Shown: positions 1 through 8,386 of the stretch, piece by piece
Numbering within the stretch: the first letter of the stretch is position 1
Layout of the letters: each line of letters begins with the position of its first letter
Source of the DNA: Coptodactyla brooksi
Taxonomy: Eukaryota > Arthropoda > Insecta > Coleoptera > Scarabaeidae
Length of the DNA: 28,078 nt
Direction: 5' to 3'
NCBI GenBank assembly: GCA_033557675.1
Contig: JAWQRM010000156.1
Location: 1-28,078, forward strand
The notes under the pieces: model-generated
The model's database searches: none
Seen by the model: only the letters and a program-made list of their open reading frames with translations
What the model was told of the DNA's origin: nothing
Program-made: the position numbers and the translations under genes

Positions 1-378
1 TTCTTCAACAGCAGCTCTAGTATTTCCGTTACAGAACCCTTAAACAAACACCATATTTGCATATTCTAAATTTGAATAAATGGCTGGCATTTTGTGGCAC
101 TTTAATCATACAAATTCGTAAGTGTGCGTTCAATCACTGTCAAAATAAACTGACATATTGTCAAAACAACAAAGTTATTACTTGTTTTTGAGCCCCGAAC
201 CTGGCATACTCTCATTTTGCGAAACTGTGTATACCAGTAGAATGCTAGATAATTTCTTTTAATTACGATATAATTTGAAAACAAATACAAATCGGATAAG
301 ACCATATGAGTTTTTTACATTATTTTTATGTATATAATAAACTCCTGAAGTTTGGTGCGTTCCTGCCGACTCATCCTG
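1..378 (-). mobile_element. IS630-like transposon, 5' end and start of transposase (broken)
   Basis: Reading from about 378 down, the minus strand begins TATACAGGATGAGTCGGCAG, of the form found at ends of a widespread insect DNA-transposon family. After about 285 nt an ATG (90-88) opens MPAIYSNLEYANMVFV, a stop codon, then GFCNGNTRAAVEE. The FVYGFCNGN..AAV pattern is the N-terminal helix-turn-helix domain (DUF4817-like) that precedes a DDE domain in these transposases. The in-frame stop shows decay. The rest of the gene lies left of the window. The exact tip and target duplication are not certain. Confidence 0.6.
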
Positions 379-453
379 TATATATGATAGTTGTGATGAT
401 TTCATTGAAATAAAGTATTGGGCGTAGGGCAGTCAGACACATTCGATTGTTTA

Positions 454-1525
454 CTATAAATCGGGATAATTTTCTATAAATTTATCTAAAATTTCAATAA
501 TCGTATCAACGCTTTGGCTAATAAAAGCGGTAGAAAGTCCTCTTGTTGGTGGTTCATCAGATGTGGAAGAGTCATCATCGTTGCATACATATTTCGAGGG
601 TGTCCTCAGACAAATCTCTGAGATTGTCGTCGTCAAAGTTGCTGTCATATTGTTCTACGTTTTCTTCTATGTCTTCCTGAGAAACATCGCCCAAGCCTGC
701 TTCATTGGTAAACTGAACAATGCTTGCTAGCGTTGATTCTTCATGGGCACATTTCTCAATACCTCTGGCAATATTTTTTTTCCAAACTGTTCATACAGTT
801 TTCTGTTATATCATCCTAACCTAATTTTATATTATTTATGGCGACAACTATGCTGTATTTTTTCCAAAATTGATGAATGAATCATAATTTGCCTGAAAAT
901 TTGCAATTACACCTTGATCAAGGAAGTTGTATTGGCGCGCAAAAAATCACTCTAATCGAATGACCAAGTGCATTGTCCAGCAGTAATAATGCTTTTGGTT
1001 GTATGTTTCGATGCTGACAATACCTTTTCACATACGGACAAAAGTGGCTTAAAAAACAATTTTTGAAAACATTAGTCGTCACCCATGCTTTTTTGTTGGA
1101 TTCCCAAATCAGATTTCTGAACACCTTCGCAGTGCTCTTGGTGTTTTAGAGTGATAAACTAAAAGTGGCTTTTTAATTTAATGTCACCTTTAGCGTTTCC
1201 TCCTAATAAAAGCGATCTTAAAACCAGGGGCCTTTTTCTGTTCCTGAAAAATAAAATCCCCGGTGGATAATTCTCTTCTGCGATGATTTGTTTTAGCTTC
1301 GCGAGAAATTCTTTAGTATCTGCGCTAGCTGCTGTCCAGTGATTCGAATATTATGTAAATCGCTGCGATTTTTAAAGCGATCAAACCAATCTCTGCTAGC
1401 CGCGAATGTTTCCGAAGTATTTCTGGTTCCTTGCCGAATGTGCAGGAAAACACTTTTTGCTTTTCCCATTAATATTAGTTGGTTTAATAGTATGTTGCGT
1501 TGAGTTTGATTATCGATTCAAATAC
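454..1525 (-). pseudogene. Tigger/pogo-like transposase, decayed
   Basis: Reading down from about 1525, the minus strand carries a CENP-B-type DNA-binding domain (TQRNILLNQLILMGKAKS, then SETFAASRDWFDRFKNR and DLHNIRITGQ). It then carries pieces of a DDE_1 domain in shifting frames: KEFLAKLKQIIAEENYPPG, LLLGGNAKGDIKLKSHF, WESNKKAWVT, PKALLLLDNALGH (second catalytic Asp) and LDQGVIANF. The block with the first catalytic Asp (normally VDETGL) is missing between PPG and the GGN segment. The C-terminal tail is readable to about 454. Stops and frameshifts make it non-functional. The match to Tigger/Jerky-type transposases is strong. TA-flanked inverted ends could not be placed. Confidence 0.85.
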
Positions 1526-1595
1526 AAAGCCTTTTCCCCATTTTTTCTAAAATAGAACTTCGGATTCTTGTTATTTTTGTTATTCTTGCGTTAGG

Positions 1596-2798
1596 CGGGA
1601 TATTACTGTACTTTTCATTAGATCGCAGAGTTTTTTTTTCAATTTTTTTCAAGTCATTTTGTGTAATTCGCGTTGAAAGTGATAATGGAAAAAGATCACT
1701 TAAAAGTTCCTATTGGAGTAAGAAAATTAATAATTAATTTTAAAAATGAAGGCAAAAGCTACACGGAAATTGGTTCATTAGTTGGAAAATCACGTTGTAC
1801 GGTTCAGTAGGTTGTAAAAAATTTCGAAAAAGCAAATCTTTGGAAAACACTGTCGGAAGAGGCAGGAAGAAAATTTTAAACAACCAGAGAAGAGAGAACA
1901 ATTGAGCGAATGATTACGGTTGACCGAAAGGACATCGCGGTGATGTTTCTCAGAAAAAAAACACTTATTTCAACCAAAAATGCATTGGAGCGATTAAAAT
2001 ATATCAAAGTCTATTTTAATCGATCGTCGGGTCGGTTGCTTTCGAAGCAACTTATTTTTGTGGACGAAAGTAAATTTAACATATTTGGTTCAGATGGTCG
2101 GCGATATGTGTGAAGAAAGCAAAATATCGCAATATCGAAGGAAATTTTGACAACTACTGTGAAACACGGCGGCGACAATGTCGTGGTGTGAGGTGTCGAT
2201 ATTTGTCAATTTTAAAGAACAATCTCAAGCAAAGCGCAGAGAAATTGAGACTTGGGAATCAATTACTGTTTGTTCAAGAAAATTATCCCAAGCATAAGTC
2301 CGAATTCATTCAGACATGGTTGTTTTACAATTGCAAATCCACTCTACCATACCCGCCACAATATTCAGATCTGAGTCCAATTTAGCAATTGTGGGATTTA
2401 TTGGAGCGAAAAGTGAGACAGCACATTACCTCCAGGTGTTTAAAAAGGACAATTGTGGAAGCAGGGAGTAAAATATCACCAGAAGAAAGAATAAATTGGT
2501 TTCATCGATGAAAAATCGATCACATGAAGTCATTAAAGCGAAGGGATATCATATGTATTACTAAAAATTATTATTAACCACTTACATCATACTTTATGAG
2601 TACTGTACGTGCAATTAGTTAAGTTACAAAATGAAACGTGATGTTTTTTCAGATTTTGTGATATATTTGTTTTTTTTTACTTTAATATATGAGCTTAATA
2701 TGCTACAATCACGTATTTTATTTTCAATAACTAATTTTTAAACATAGCGTATTATTCACAAACCAACCTACTGTACGCGCAACTTTTTGATCCAGTAT
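1596..2798 (+). mobile_element. Tc1-like transposon remnant
   Basis: The transposase region below is flanked by related end-like sequences: ACTGTACTTTTCATTAG near 1609 on the left, and TACTGTACGTGCAATTAG (2599) and TACTGTACGCGCAACTTTTTG (2770) on the right. The last is followed by ATCCAGTATA. These look like the ends and subterminal repeats of a Tc1-type element with TA insertion. The copies are diverged and the exact tips are inferred. Confidence 0.55.
1685..2564 (+). pseudogene. Tc1-like transposase with several stops
   Basis: The ATG at 1685 opens a paired-type helix-turn-helix (KLIINFKNEGKSYTEIGSLV, GKSRCTV). DDE_3-type pieces follow: LIFVDESKFNIFGSDGRR with the first catalytic Asp, KHGGDNVVV, QENYPKHKSEFIQTWL, YPPQYSDLSPI and LWDLLERKVRQ, then a C-terminal HEVIKAKGYH before TAA. 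In-frame stops interrupt the frame after GKSRCTVQ, after GRKF, after GRRYV and after LSPI. The usual DNDPKH is here ENYPKH, so the second catalytic Asp is lost. Length fits a Tc1 transposase of about 290 to 340 residues. Non-functional. Confidence 0.9.
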
Positions 2799-3059
2799 AC
2801 ATAGGTACGGACTTTTATTGCAAAATTTGCCAAATTATAGAAATAAATGTACCGATTAATATTGTTTCAAATTTGCACAACAAGCGTCAATGTACGTTTT
2901 CCGGGAGTAAGATATACTGCTAAAACAATTTCCGAATAATACTACATGTAAAACAACTTTTTTTTTTGTTTTTATTGTATCAGTTCTTGTTAATTTTCTT
3001 GTTTACATTTAAGTTGTATTATGTGCCAGAATACCAGGAAGACATTTAAATTCACGGGC
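2799..3059. other. No gene recognised
   Basis: AT-rich spacer with homopolymer T runs between the Tc1-like remnant and the Penelope-like remnant. No coding or structural signal is supported. Confidence 0.5.
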
Positions 3060-3760
3060 ACGAAACCTTGTGACCAATCTTGTTGTCTATTTTACTGCAG
3101 GAAGGGATGACATCATCAGTCCTCTGGTTTGTCTTAACACTGTTCAGCAGATAAAATCTAGTTTTGTTATTAGATTCCGTAATGTAATATCATTTTGCAG
3201 GGGAATTCGCTTTCAGTATGTTACCACTATGTCAGAATTCACAAATAGCTGCTCGATGCACGTTTCGCTAACCCAGTTAGCATCATCAGGAGCGATGAAA
3301 AACTAAATTCTAACCGACTTCGTCCATTGTCGGTCTGAAATTAACTAGATGGTGAAGTAGGAGATGCTAGTGAAGTAGGAGTAAGCCATTGTGCATTGAA
3401 CACAGTGAGAGGTATCGGCAGGGACATGTATTTCTATTTTCTATACATTATTTCTAATAATTAGTGTATTTACAGAAGTAGTGTTCGGTGAATTTATTTT
3501 ATCAATAAATTAAACTCACCGACACAGCTATATCATGCTTGGAAAGTATGAGTTTGAATATTCTTCATCAAAAGATCTACTATGAATGATGATGGGCAAT
3601 TGCCCATAGCTACTCCTTCATGTTGTTTGTAAGAATGTCTTAAATTGAATTGAAAATAATTCTCATTCGTGCCTAGCTTTGTCAAAAAGCAAATATTCCT
3701 GAGTAATTTCATCACTCAAATTACTTTGTGTCTTTAGCAATTCTTTCAGGAATGATATGG
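3060..3760 (-). mobile_element. Penelope-like retroelement fragment
   Basis: Reading down, the minus strand gives SPISFLKELLKTQSNLSDE, then NENYFQFNLRHSYKQHEGV and AMGNCPSSFIVDLLMKN. This is the Penelope-type RT block whose usual form is YFqFN..YkQ.eGvAMGsplSP. The 3' part of the RT (the YxDD region) and the endonuclease are gone. About 230 nt further on comes a hammerhead-like motif (separate entry), then an element-like tail (CAGTGTTAAGACAAACCAGAGG near 3142-3121) that recurs in the plus-strand copy at 6058. Frameshifts and stops are present. The order RT then hammerhead-bearing repeat matches a minus-strand Penelope element. Confidence 0.75.
3251..3293 (-). ncRNA. Hammerhead-ribozyme-like motif in Penelope repeat
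   Basis: On the minus strand: GCTC (3293-3290), CTGATGA (3289-3283), a hairpin GCTAAC-TGG-GTTAGC (3281-3267) with one extra U before it, GAAA (3266-3263), a short segment ending AUC (3257-3255), then GAGC (3254-3251). GCUC pairs with GAGC as stem I, the hairpin is stem II, and AUC supplies the cleavage triplet. Stem III would be nearly absent inside one copy, as in minimal hammerheads of Penelope elements, which may work as dimers. The extra U between the core and stem II is not canonical, so activity is uncertain. Confidence 0.55.
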
Positions 3761-4656
3761 GAGACTGTAGAAACAAAAAACAGTGGAACCCACTCTAAGT
3801 GGTGCAACAGAGGCAACGAAAGACGACGTTGGGAGAACACTTCGAAGCAAGAATGCAAATTATAATTAAAAATTATATAATTGAAAGTTATATAAAAAAT
3901 ATGTCCGGCAGGACAATTTAATTGGAAGGAGAGACCCAACTCTGAAAATTTTAAACCTCCAGGAGAAACAACGTTGCTGGAAAACTCAGGTACCCTTATA
4001 AAAAAATAACTGACATAATGACTAAAATATTAAAATTATTGTAAAAAGTGTACTATATATGAGTATATGTAAGAGTATATATTATGTATTAGGTTTAAGT
4101 ACCTAATATATAATATAAATATTTAATACATTTAATAACAATACGATTAATTACAAATAAAAAACAATTTTTTTTGTTTTCTACGCCAAATACTTAGGTT
4201 AAATTTAAATAATAGAACATTTCACCCTAAGGTGAAATGATGAATTGTCAGCCATTAAAGTTAAAAAGTTCAATAGTAAAATTGTTTCACTTCCAGAGAA
4301 ATTGGCTTTTTTTAATATTATTTCAAGAATGGCAAAAAAATCAATAGCAGGATTATGATGGAAAATTCTTCTAATAAATGGTACAGTTAACTAAGTAGGG
4401 GAAGAAGAATATTGTCGCCTAAATTCGATCTGTTCTCTAAGACGGTAATTGCCCAGTTTATCTGCAAGCAGTTTCATATTCTTGTAAAAAGTTTGTACAG
4501 CGTGGTCGTAAACATCCTCTCTCTCTCTCTATGTACTTTTCAACCAGGCCAGGTAGACATCACACAAAAATTAGATCAAATCATATCGAGCTCACTGGCA
4601 TTTAATCAAATAAAATAAAATTAATAATGTTTAACTGTTTTGTTCCTTGCATCGTC
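3761..4656. other. No gene recognised
   Basis: AT-rich intergenic sequence. I see only a perfect 9-bp hairpin (CATTTCACC/GGTGAAATG, 4218-4239) and a short CT run near 4517-4530. Open frames here are short and show no family pattern. Confidence 0.4.
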
Positions 4657-4660
4657 TTAA

Positions 4661-4789
4661 TCCTAGTGAGTTCAATGTGTTTTGCCTGCTTTCAAGAGTC
4701 TTGAAAATAGCGCAAATGCTGAAACATGTGGACTAAGAACAGAAAGCAAATGCTCATCAAGCAGGCAAAACACATCGAACCCACTAAGA
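4661..4789. repeat. Imperfect inverted repeat, 31-bp arms
   Basis: The left arm 4661-4691 (TCCTAGTGAGTTCAATGTGT then TTTGCCTGCTT) is the reverse complement of 4759-4789 with about four mismatches. The arms are separated by 67 nt. Pairing continues weakly a few bases outward. This could be a small fold-back or MITE-type element, or ends of a deleted transposon. No coding content lies in the loop. Confidence 0.7.
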
Positions 4790-4864
4790 TAAAATTCACA
4801 ATAAACTTTCTGATTTATTCTGAATAAATGATTGCATTGTCATTTATAAAAAATCTTTATTTTA

Positions 4865-4915
4865 TTGTCAATATTGTACTGACAATATTGACAACTGTAT
4901 TGTCAATATTGTCAG
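4865..4915. repeat. Triple alternating inverted repeat around TTGTCAATATTGT
   Basis: CTGACAATATTGACAA (4879-4894) and TTGTCAATATTGTCAG (4900-4915) are perfect 16-bp inverted arms around a 5-nt loop. A third copy, TTGTCAATATTGT, lies at 4865-4877. The middle copy can pair with either outer copy, giving two alternative hairpins. Confidence 0.8.
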
Positions 4916-5212
4916 TGTCAGTTTATTTCTCATTTGTGCAAGTTTCATTTATTTCAATAAAATGGTTCGTGCGTAGTGGAAGAAACAACAGAAGCCTTAG
5001 CTGTATTGCACCGAGACTAGACATAATTATAAAAAGCTTTAAAAATTCGGAAAACTGGGACTGTGGGTAAAACAATAGCGATAGGAAGATCGATGTCAGA
5101 AGATAAGCAAACAGAGATCCTTTTAGCAATGGTTACCAATTCACAGCAAACACAACAACATATACTGTAAATGATTGTGGTATTCCCTCAGCCATGATTA
5201 TGATGTACCCAT

Positions 5213-5263
5213 TAACCAGTGATGACCCAGACAGAAGAATACACTTCTGTGATATTGCTAGGT
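5213..5263 (+). pseudogene. DDE transposase scrap
   Basis: The plus strand reads LTSDDPDRRIHFCDIAR before a stop. The pattern DDPDRRI.FC is typical of the segment just before the first or second catalytic region in IS630/mariner-type transposases of insects. Only this short piece is recognisable, so the call is tentative. Confidence 0.35.
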
Positions 5264-6050
5264 GAGCCCATACTACAATTCCCTGTGTATGTGAGTATTT
5301 ATTTTAGTAATGAATATACATTCTGTTTAATCCGGCATGTAAATAAACAAAAGGTGTGATATTTGGTCCATTTCTTGGTGATATGCTTTCTTTCATATAC
5401 AGAAAGAACTAAACAAAAACACGAATGAAAAATACTGGCGAAGAAAGGCAACAAATAAACAGAAGGGGAGGGAGAGAGGTGGTCAAGATATTTATGACTA
5501 AAGAAGAATAACATTTTATTTTTGTTTCTAATTGCATGTACAGCATAGATGAAAATGTAATAAGAATCCGGAACTGGAAACTTGAAATGTGTATTAGCCC
5601 TAAGCATTCAATTCCTGTAGAGCAAATACAGATATAAGTTAACACAGGTAGAAAACAAAATGCAAGAGCAATTTAGTCAAGTTGCATCACAATGAAATAG
5701 AACTTGGAAACAACTACCAACTAAACATAAGGGAAACATTGCCAAATGCATCATTTAGAAGAACTTATCTAAAAATTGCCCTATAATGATCATTTAATTT
5801 CTCGATTTTGGAGATAACTTAATAAGAGACAAGTTAATTAATGCTGCAAAATACCTGATACTCTAACTGTTTACATGTTATGCTTTTATACTGTAATGGA
5901 CTGCATTGGTAAACTTCTTAGAGGCCAAAGTATTAAGTAAATAGTTTGATGGCAACCAGAGATGTTGGATTAATGTGGCTCCCGATAGCTGAGGACGGGG
6001 TGTTAGGGTATCTCCATTTTAGGTCCACACTGCTAATTAAATCTTTAGTA
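5264..6050. other. No gene recognised
   Basis: Open frames here (largest about 100 codons on the minus strand, 5607-5299) have no domain pattern, are rich in Phe/Ser/Tyr as expected from AT-rich non-coding DNA, and overlap each other in different frames. Confidence 0.4.
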
Positions 6051-6054
6051 GGTA

Positions 6055-6330
6055 TGATCAGTGTTCAGGCCACTTTGCCACCCTCTAAGGCAGTACCTGA
6101 TGAGGATTTCAAGTGTCTTTGAAAAAGTGACGCCATATTGTATTTTTAGGGCTTATGAATTATATACTTACTCGTTTCAGCAACTATGTTAGCACGATCA
6201 GTAGTGATAAAAGACTATCTTCAATGTTTAAAAGGCTAGTCCGCTTTCATCACAGACCAGTCTTTCATCGCCTCTGATGATACCAACTTGGTTAGCGAAA
6301 CATACATGAGGCAGGTACTTTTGGGTTTTG
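6055..6330 (+). mobile_element. Penelope-like element terminal repeat, opposite orientation
   Basis: Plus strand. ATCAGTGTTCAGGCCAC (6058) and CCTGATGAGGAT match the tail of the minus-strand copy at 3060-3300. After about 200 nt follows TCTTTCATCGCCTCTGATGA and GGTTAGCGAAAC, which matches the hammerhead-like segment of that copy. Both copies share the parts in an order expected for tandem repeats of a Penelope pLTR. No coding part is left. Confidence 0.6.
6270..6312 (+). ncRNA. Degraded hammerhead-like motif
   Basis: GCCT (6270-6273), CTGATGA (6274-6280), a mismatched stem II (TACCAAC-TTG-GTTAGC, 6281-6296), GAAA (6297-6300), then CATACATG and AGGC (6309-6312), which pairs with GCCT. The nucleotide at the cleavage position would be G, which hammerheads do not tolerate, and stem II has two mismatches. 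It is therefore predicted inactive. Confidence 0.5.
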
Positions 6331-6878
6331 GTATAATGGTGACAATTGTTCAAACTTTGTCACAAAGTCAAAGGTTCCAAACCCACAACTGCAATGTTTG
6401 ATAGAAGTAGAATTTTTTACAAGATTGTTTTTTAAAACCATTATTTTCTACACATATCCTCCATGTGTACAACATGTGGACAAACTGTATTTGACAGAAA
6501 ATGTTTGATGAGATTTTATGGGAATTATCTTTAGGATACGGGACAGTAAAAATCCAAAAGCACGACATTGTCAACTTTTTATACTTGGTGCAGAGCGACT
6601 GACAACTTGAAATCATTTTTGCGCTAGAACTGGAAGTTGAGAAATTTGTAATTTTCAGGGGTGACTAGACTTTCCTTAATATCTAAAAATACATTCTATA
6701 AATTAAATAATTTAACATTAGTATAAAGAATATAGGTAATAAATATAAATAATTAGCAAAACTATAAATATATTAATATAGTAACATTAATATAATAATA
6801 GTCAACAAATATAATACAAAATAAACAATATAAGGAACAAATTATAACAAATCAGAAATTAAAAGAACCGACCAAATT
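6331..6878. other. No gene recognised
   Basis: Spacer with a strongly AT-rich stretch (about 6670-6850). No supported coding feature is present; the 82-codon minus frame 6616-6368 has no domain pattern. Confidence 0.35.
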
Positions 6879-6959
6879 ACGTAAATACTTTTAAAAGTGC
6901 AAGCCACCTTGATTAAGACACGCTCTACACCTTGCCTTAATATTTTCGATGGTTCTATG
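6879..6959 (-). pseudogene. C-terminal scrap of an IS630/mariner-type transposase
   Basis: The minus strand reads HRTIENIKARCRACLNQGG, then LHF, a stop codon, then KYL. It resembles the C-terminus of insect IS630-type transposases, which end in a form like R.R...CI..GGHFEHL. It may belong to the same broad family as the element at 1-378. The fragment is short, so the call is tentative. Confidence 0.4.
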
Positions 6960-7060
6960 CATTTAATAGGGGCTAATTCAATGCACAGAGTAAAGCAGAT
7001 TATTTTTCTGATCTTCTGTCTTATCGAATAACCCATCATTCCAATAAAACACCATCTCAC

Positions 7061-7959
7061 TGAAAGAAGACTTGCAGCTGGATTCAGTAAGCGTCTCTTC
7101 TAATATATTTCATAATACCAAATGGCATTTAATGTTTATAACTAACGTGCATGTATTGCATACTAATCCAAACATTAAATCCAAATCTTCACTGTGTTCT
7201 TGGTATAATTAAACGCAGAGTATCATTACTGCAGTAAGGAGTACTTTGCTTGTTAAATATTTCCTTTCTCAAATATGAGATATATCTAAATCAAGTAAAA
7301 CAATTTCACTTATGAAACTTATAAATGAAAGTTGTATAAATAAAATCGTTTTACTTCATTTAAATTGTGATTGTATATCATATTTTTGGACAACAATTAA
7401 CTCGAAATGTGTCACATTTCTATGGAGAGAGTATATACTAGTAGTATATGCTTTGTCAGATCATATGATATTGTTTTGGAAGTTTACATTTTGGAAGATC
7501 ACGTTGTTGTAACTTATCACGTTATAACTTATGATAAAGAGCATATCTACATGGCTTGTAATAATGTATATGTTTAATGCTGAAGTCCGGTGTTTGATTT
7601 TTTCATTGCTGGTTTTCTATATTCCTGTTTGATCTAGCATATATATCTTTTGTGCCTGTTTGCTTTTGATACTATATTTGTAAATATATTTCAGATAGAT
7701 CAGATGTGGTTAAACGCAACTCCTTTGTCCACTCCAAAAACGGATCGGCAATTAAACTTGACCCTTTTATTGTCTACATTTCCAAGAATATATTCTTAGT
7801 GCTAGGGAAGTCTGATGTTTGCTAGAAATGTTAGCTCTTTTTGTAGCTAATATCCATAATTCTTGTTTATCATTATTGTTGCACTTATGATCTTTAGATA
7901 ATTATGTTCAGTTTCCACATATGTTGTCTATAAACAATAAAATTTAATAATCTCGATAT
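7061..7959. other. No gene recognised, downstream of trio
   Basis: AT-rich intergenic DNA between the last transposon scrap and the trio poly(A) signal. No repeats or domains were recognised. Confidence 0.4.
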
Positions 7960-8275
7960 TTTATTTAAAGAGTACAAAATGCTAACAAGACACACAATAA
8001 TGAAAATGAAGGCTTTTAAAATTATCGAAAGTTAATACATTGAGAAATAATGCAAATATTTACAACTAATCTAAACATCATATTGACACTTGAACAGGCA
8101 TAAACAATGTACAGCATTTCTAGTATAATATCTGATAACACAGTTTGAAAAACTACCTTTAATATATAATTTCGTAATAAGTGACTAGTCAACTATATGA
8201 ATAAGTTTAGTTAAAAACAACACGTTACACTGAGTAGTAAATCAATATTTTCAGAATTCTGAAATCACAAATATG
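7960..8275 (-). terminator. trio 3' UTR with poly(A) signal
   Basis: On the minus strand the first canonical AATAAA after the stop codon is at 7965-7960, about 310 nt downstream. No closer AATAAA or ATTAAA was seen in 7966-8275. The interval is AT-rich and non-coding on this strand. The cleavage site cannot be placed from sequence alone. Confidence 0.6.
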
Positions 8276-8386
8276 TTAAATGTTAATGTTGTTTATTGGC
8301 AGATTTGAAGGAGAAGGAGTTGTTCTTCGTCTTCTTTGTAAAAAGGCACGCAATCTGGATGAACAAATAGCTGTTGAATCAGATAT
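8276..8386 (-). CDS. trio: trio exon j: basic C-terminal tail and stop
   Basis: 111 nt, acceptor ttttttatag, continuing in phase 0 and ending in TAA (8278-8276). It encodes 36 residues beginning ISDSTAICSSRLRAFLQRRR, a basic helix like the tail after the kinase in Trio/Kalirin, then a short Pro/Asn-rich end. A second AG 16 nt further in would give a different, less family-like tail, so the first acceptor is preferred. Confidence 0.85.
   Translation of the reverse strand: MSDSTAICSSRLRAFLQRRRRTTPSPSNLPINNINI

Noticed and set aside
3070..3306. 78-codon plus-strand open frame
   Set aside because: It is the antisense of a Penelope terminal repeat with the hammerhead-like motif; no protein pattern was found.
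4517..4530. CT-rich microsatellite
   Set aside because: Seven CT units only; too short to carry weight.
5299..5645. Overlapping minus-strand frames of 102 and 78 codons
   Set aside because: Composition is that of random AT-rich DNA, no motif is present, and the two overlap in different frames.
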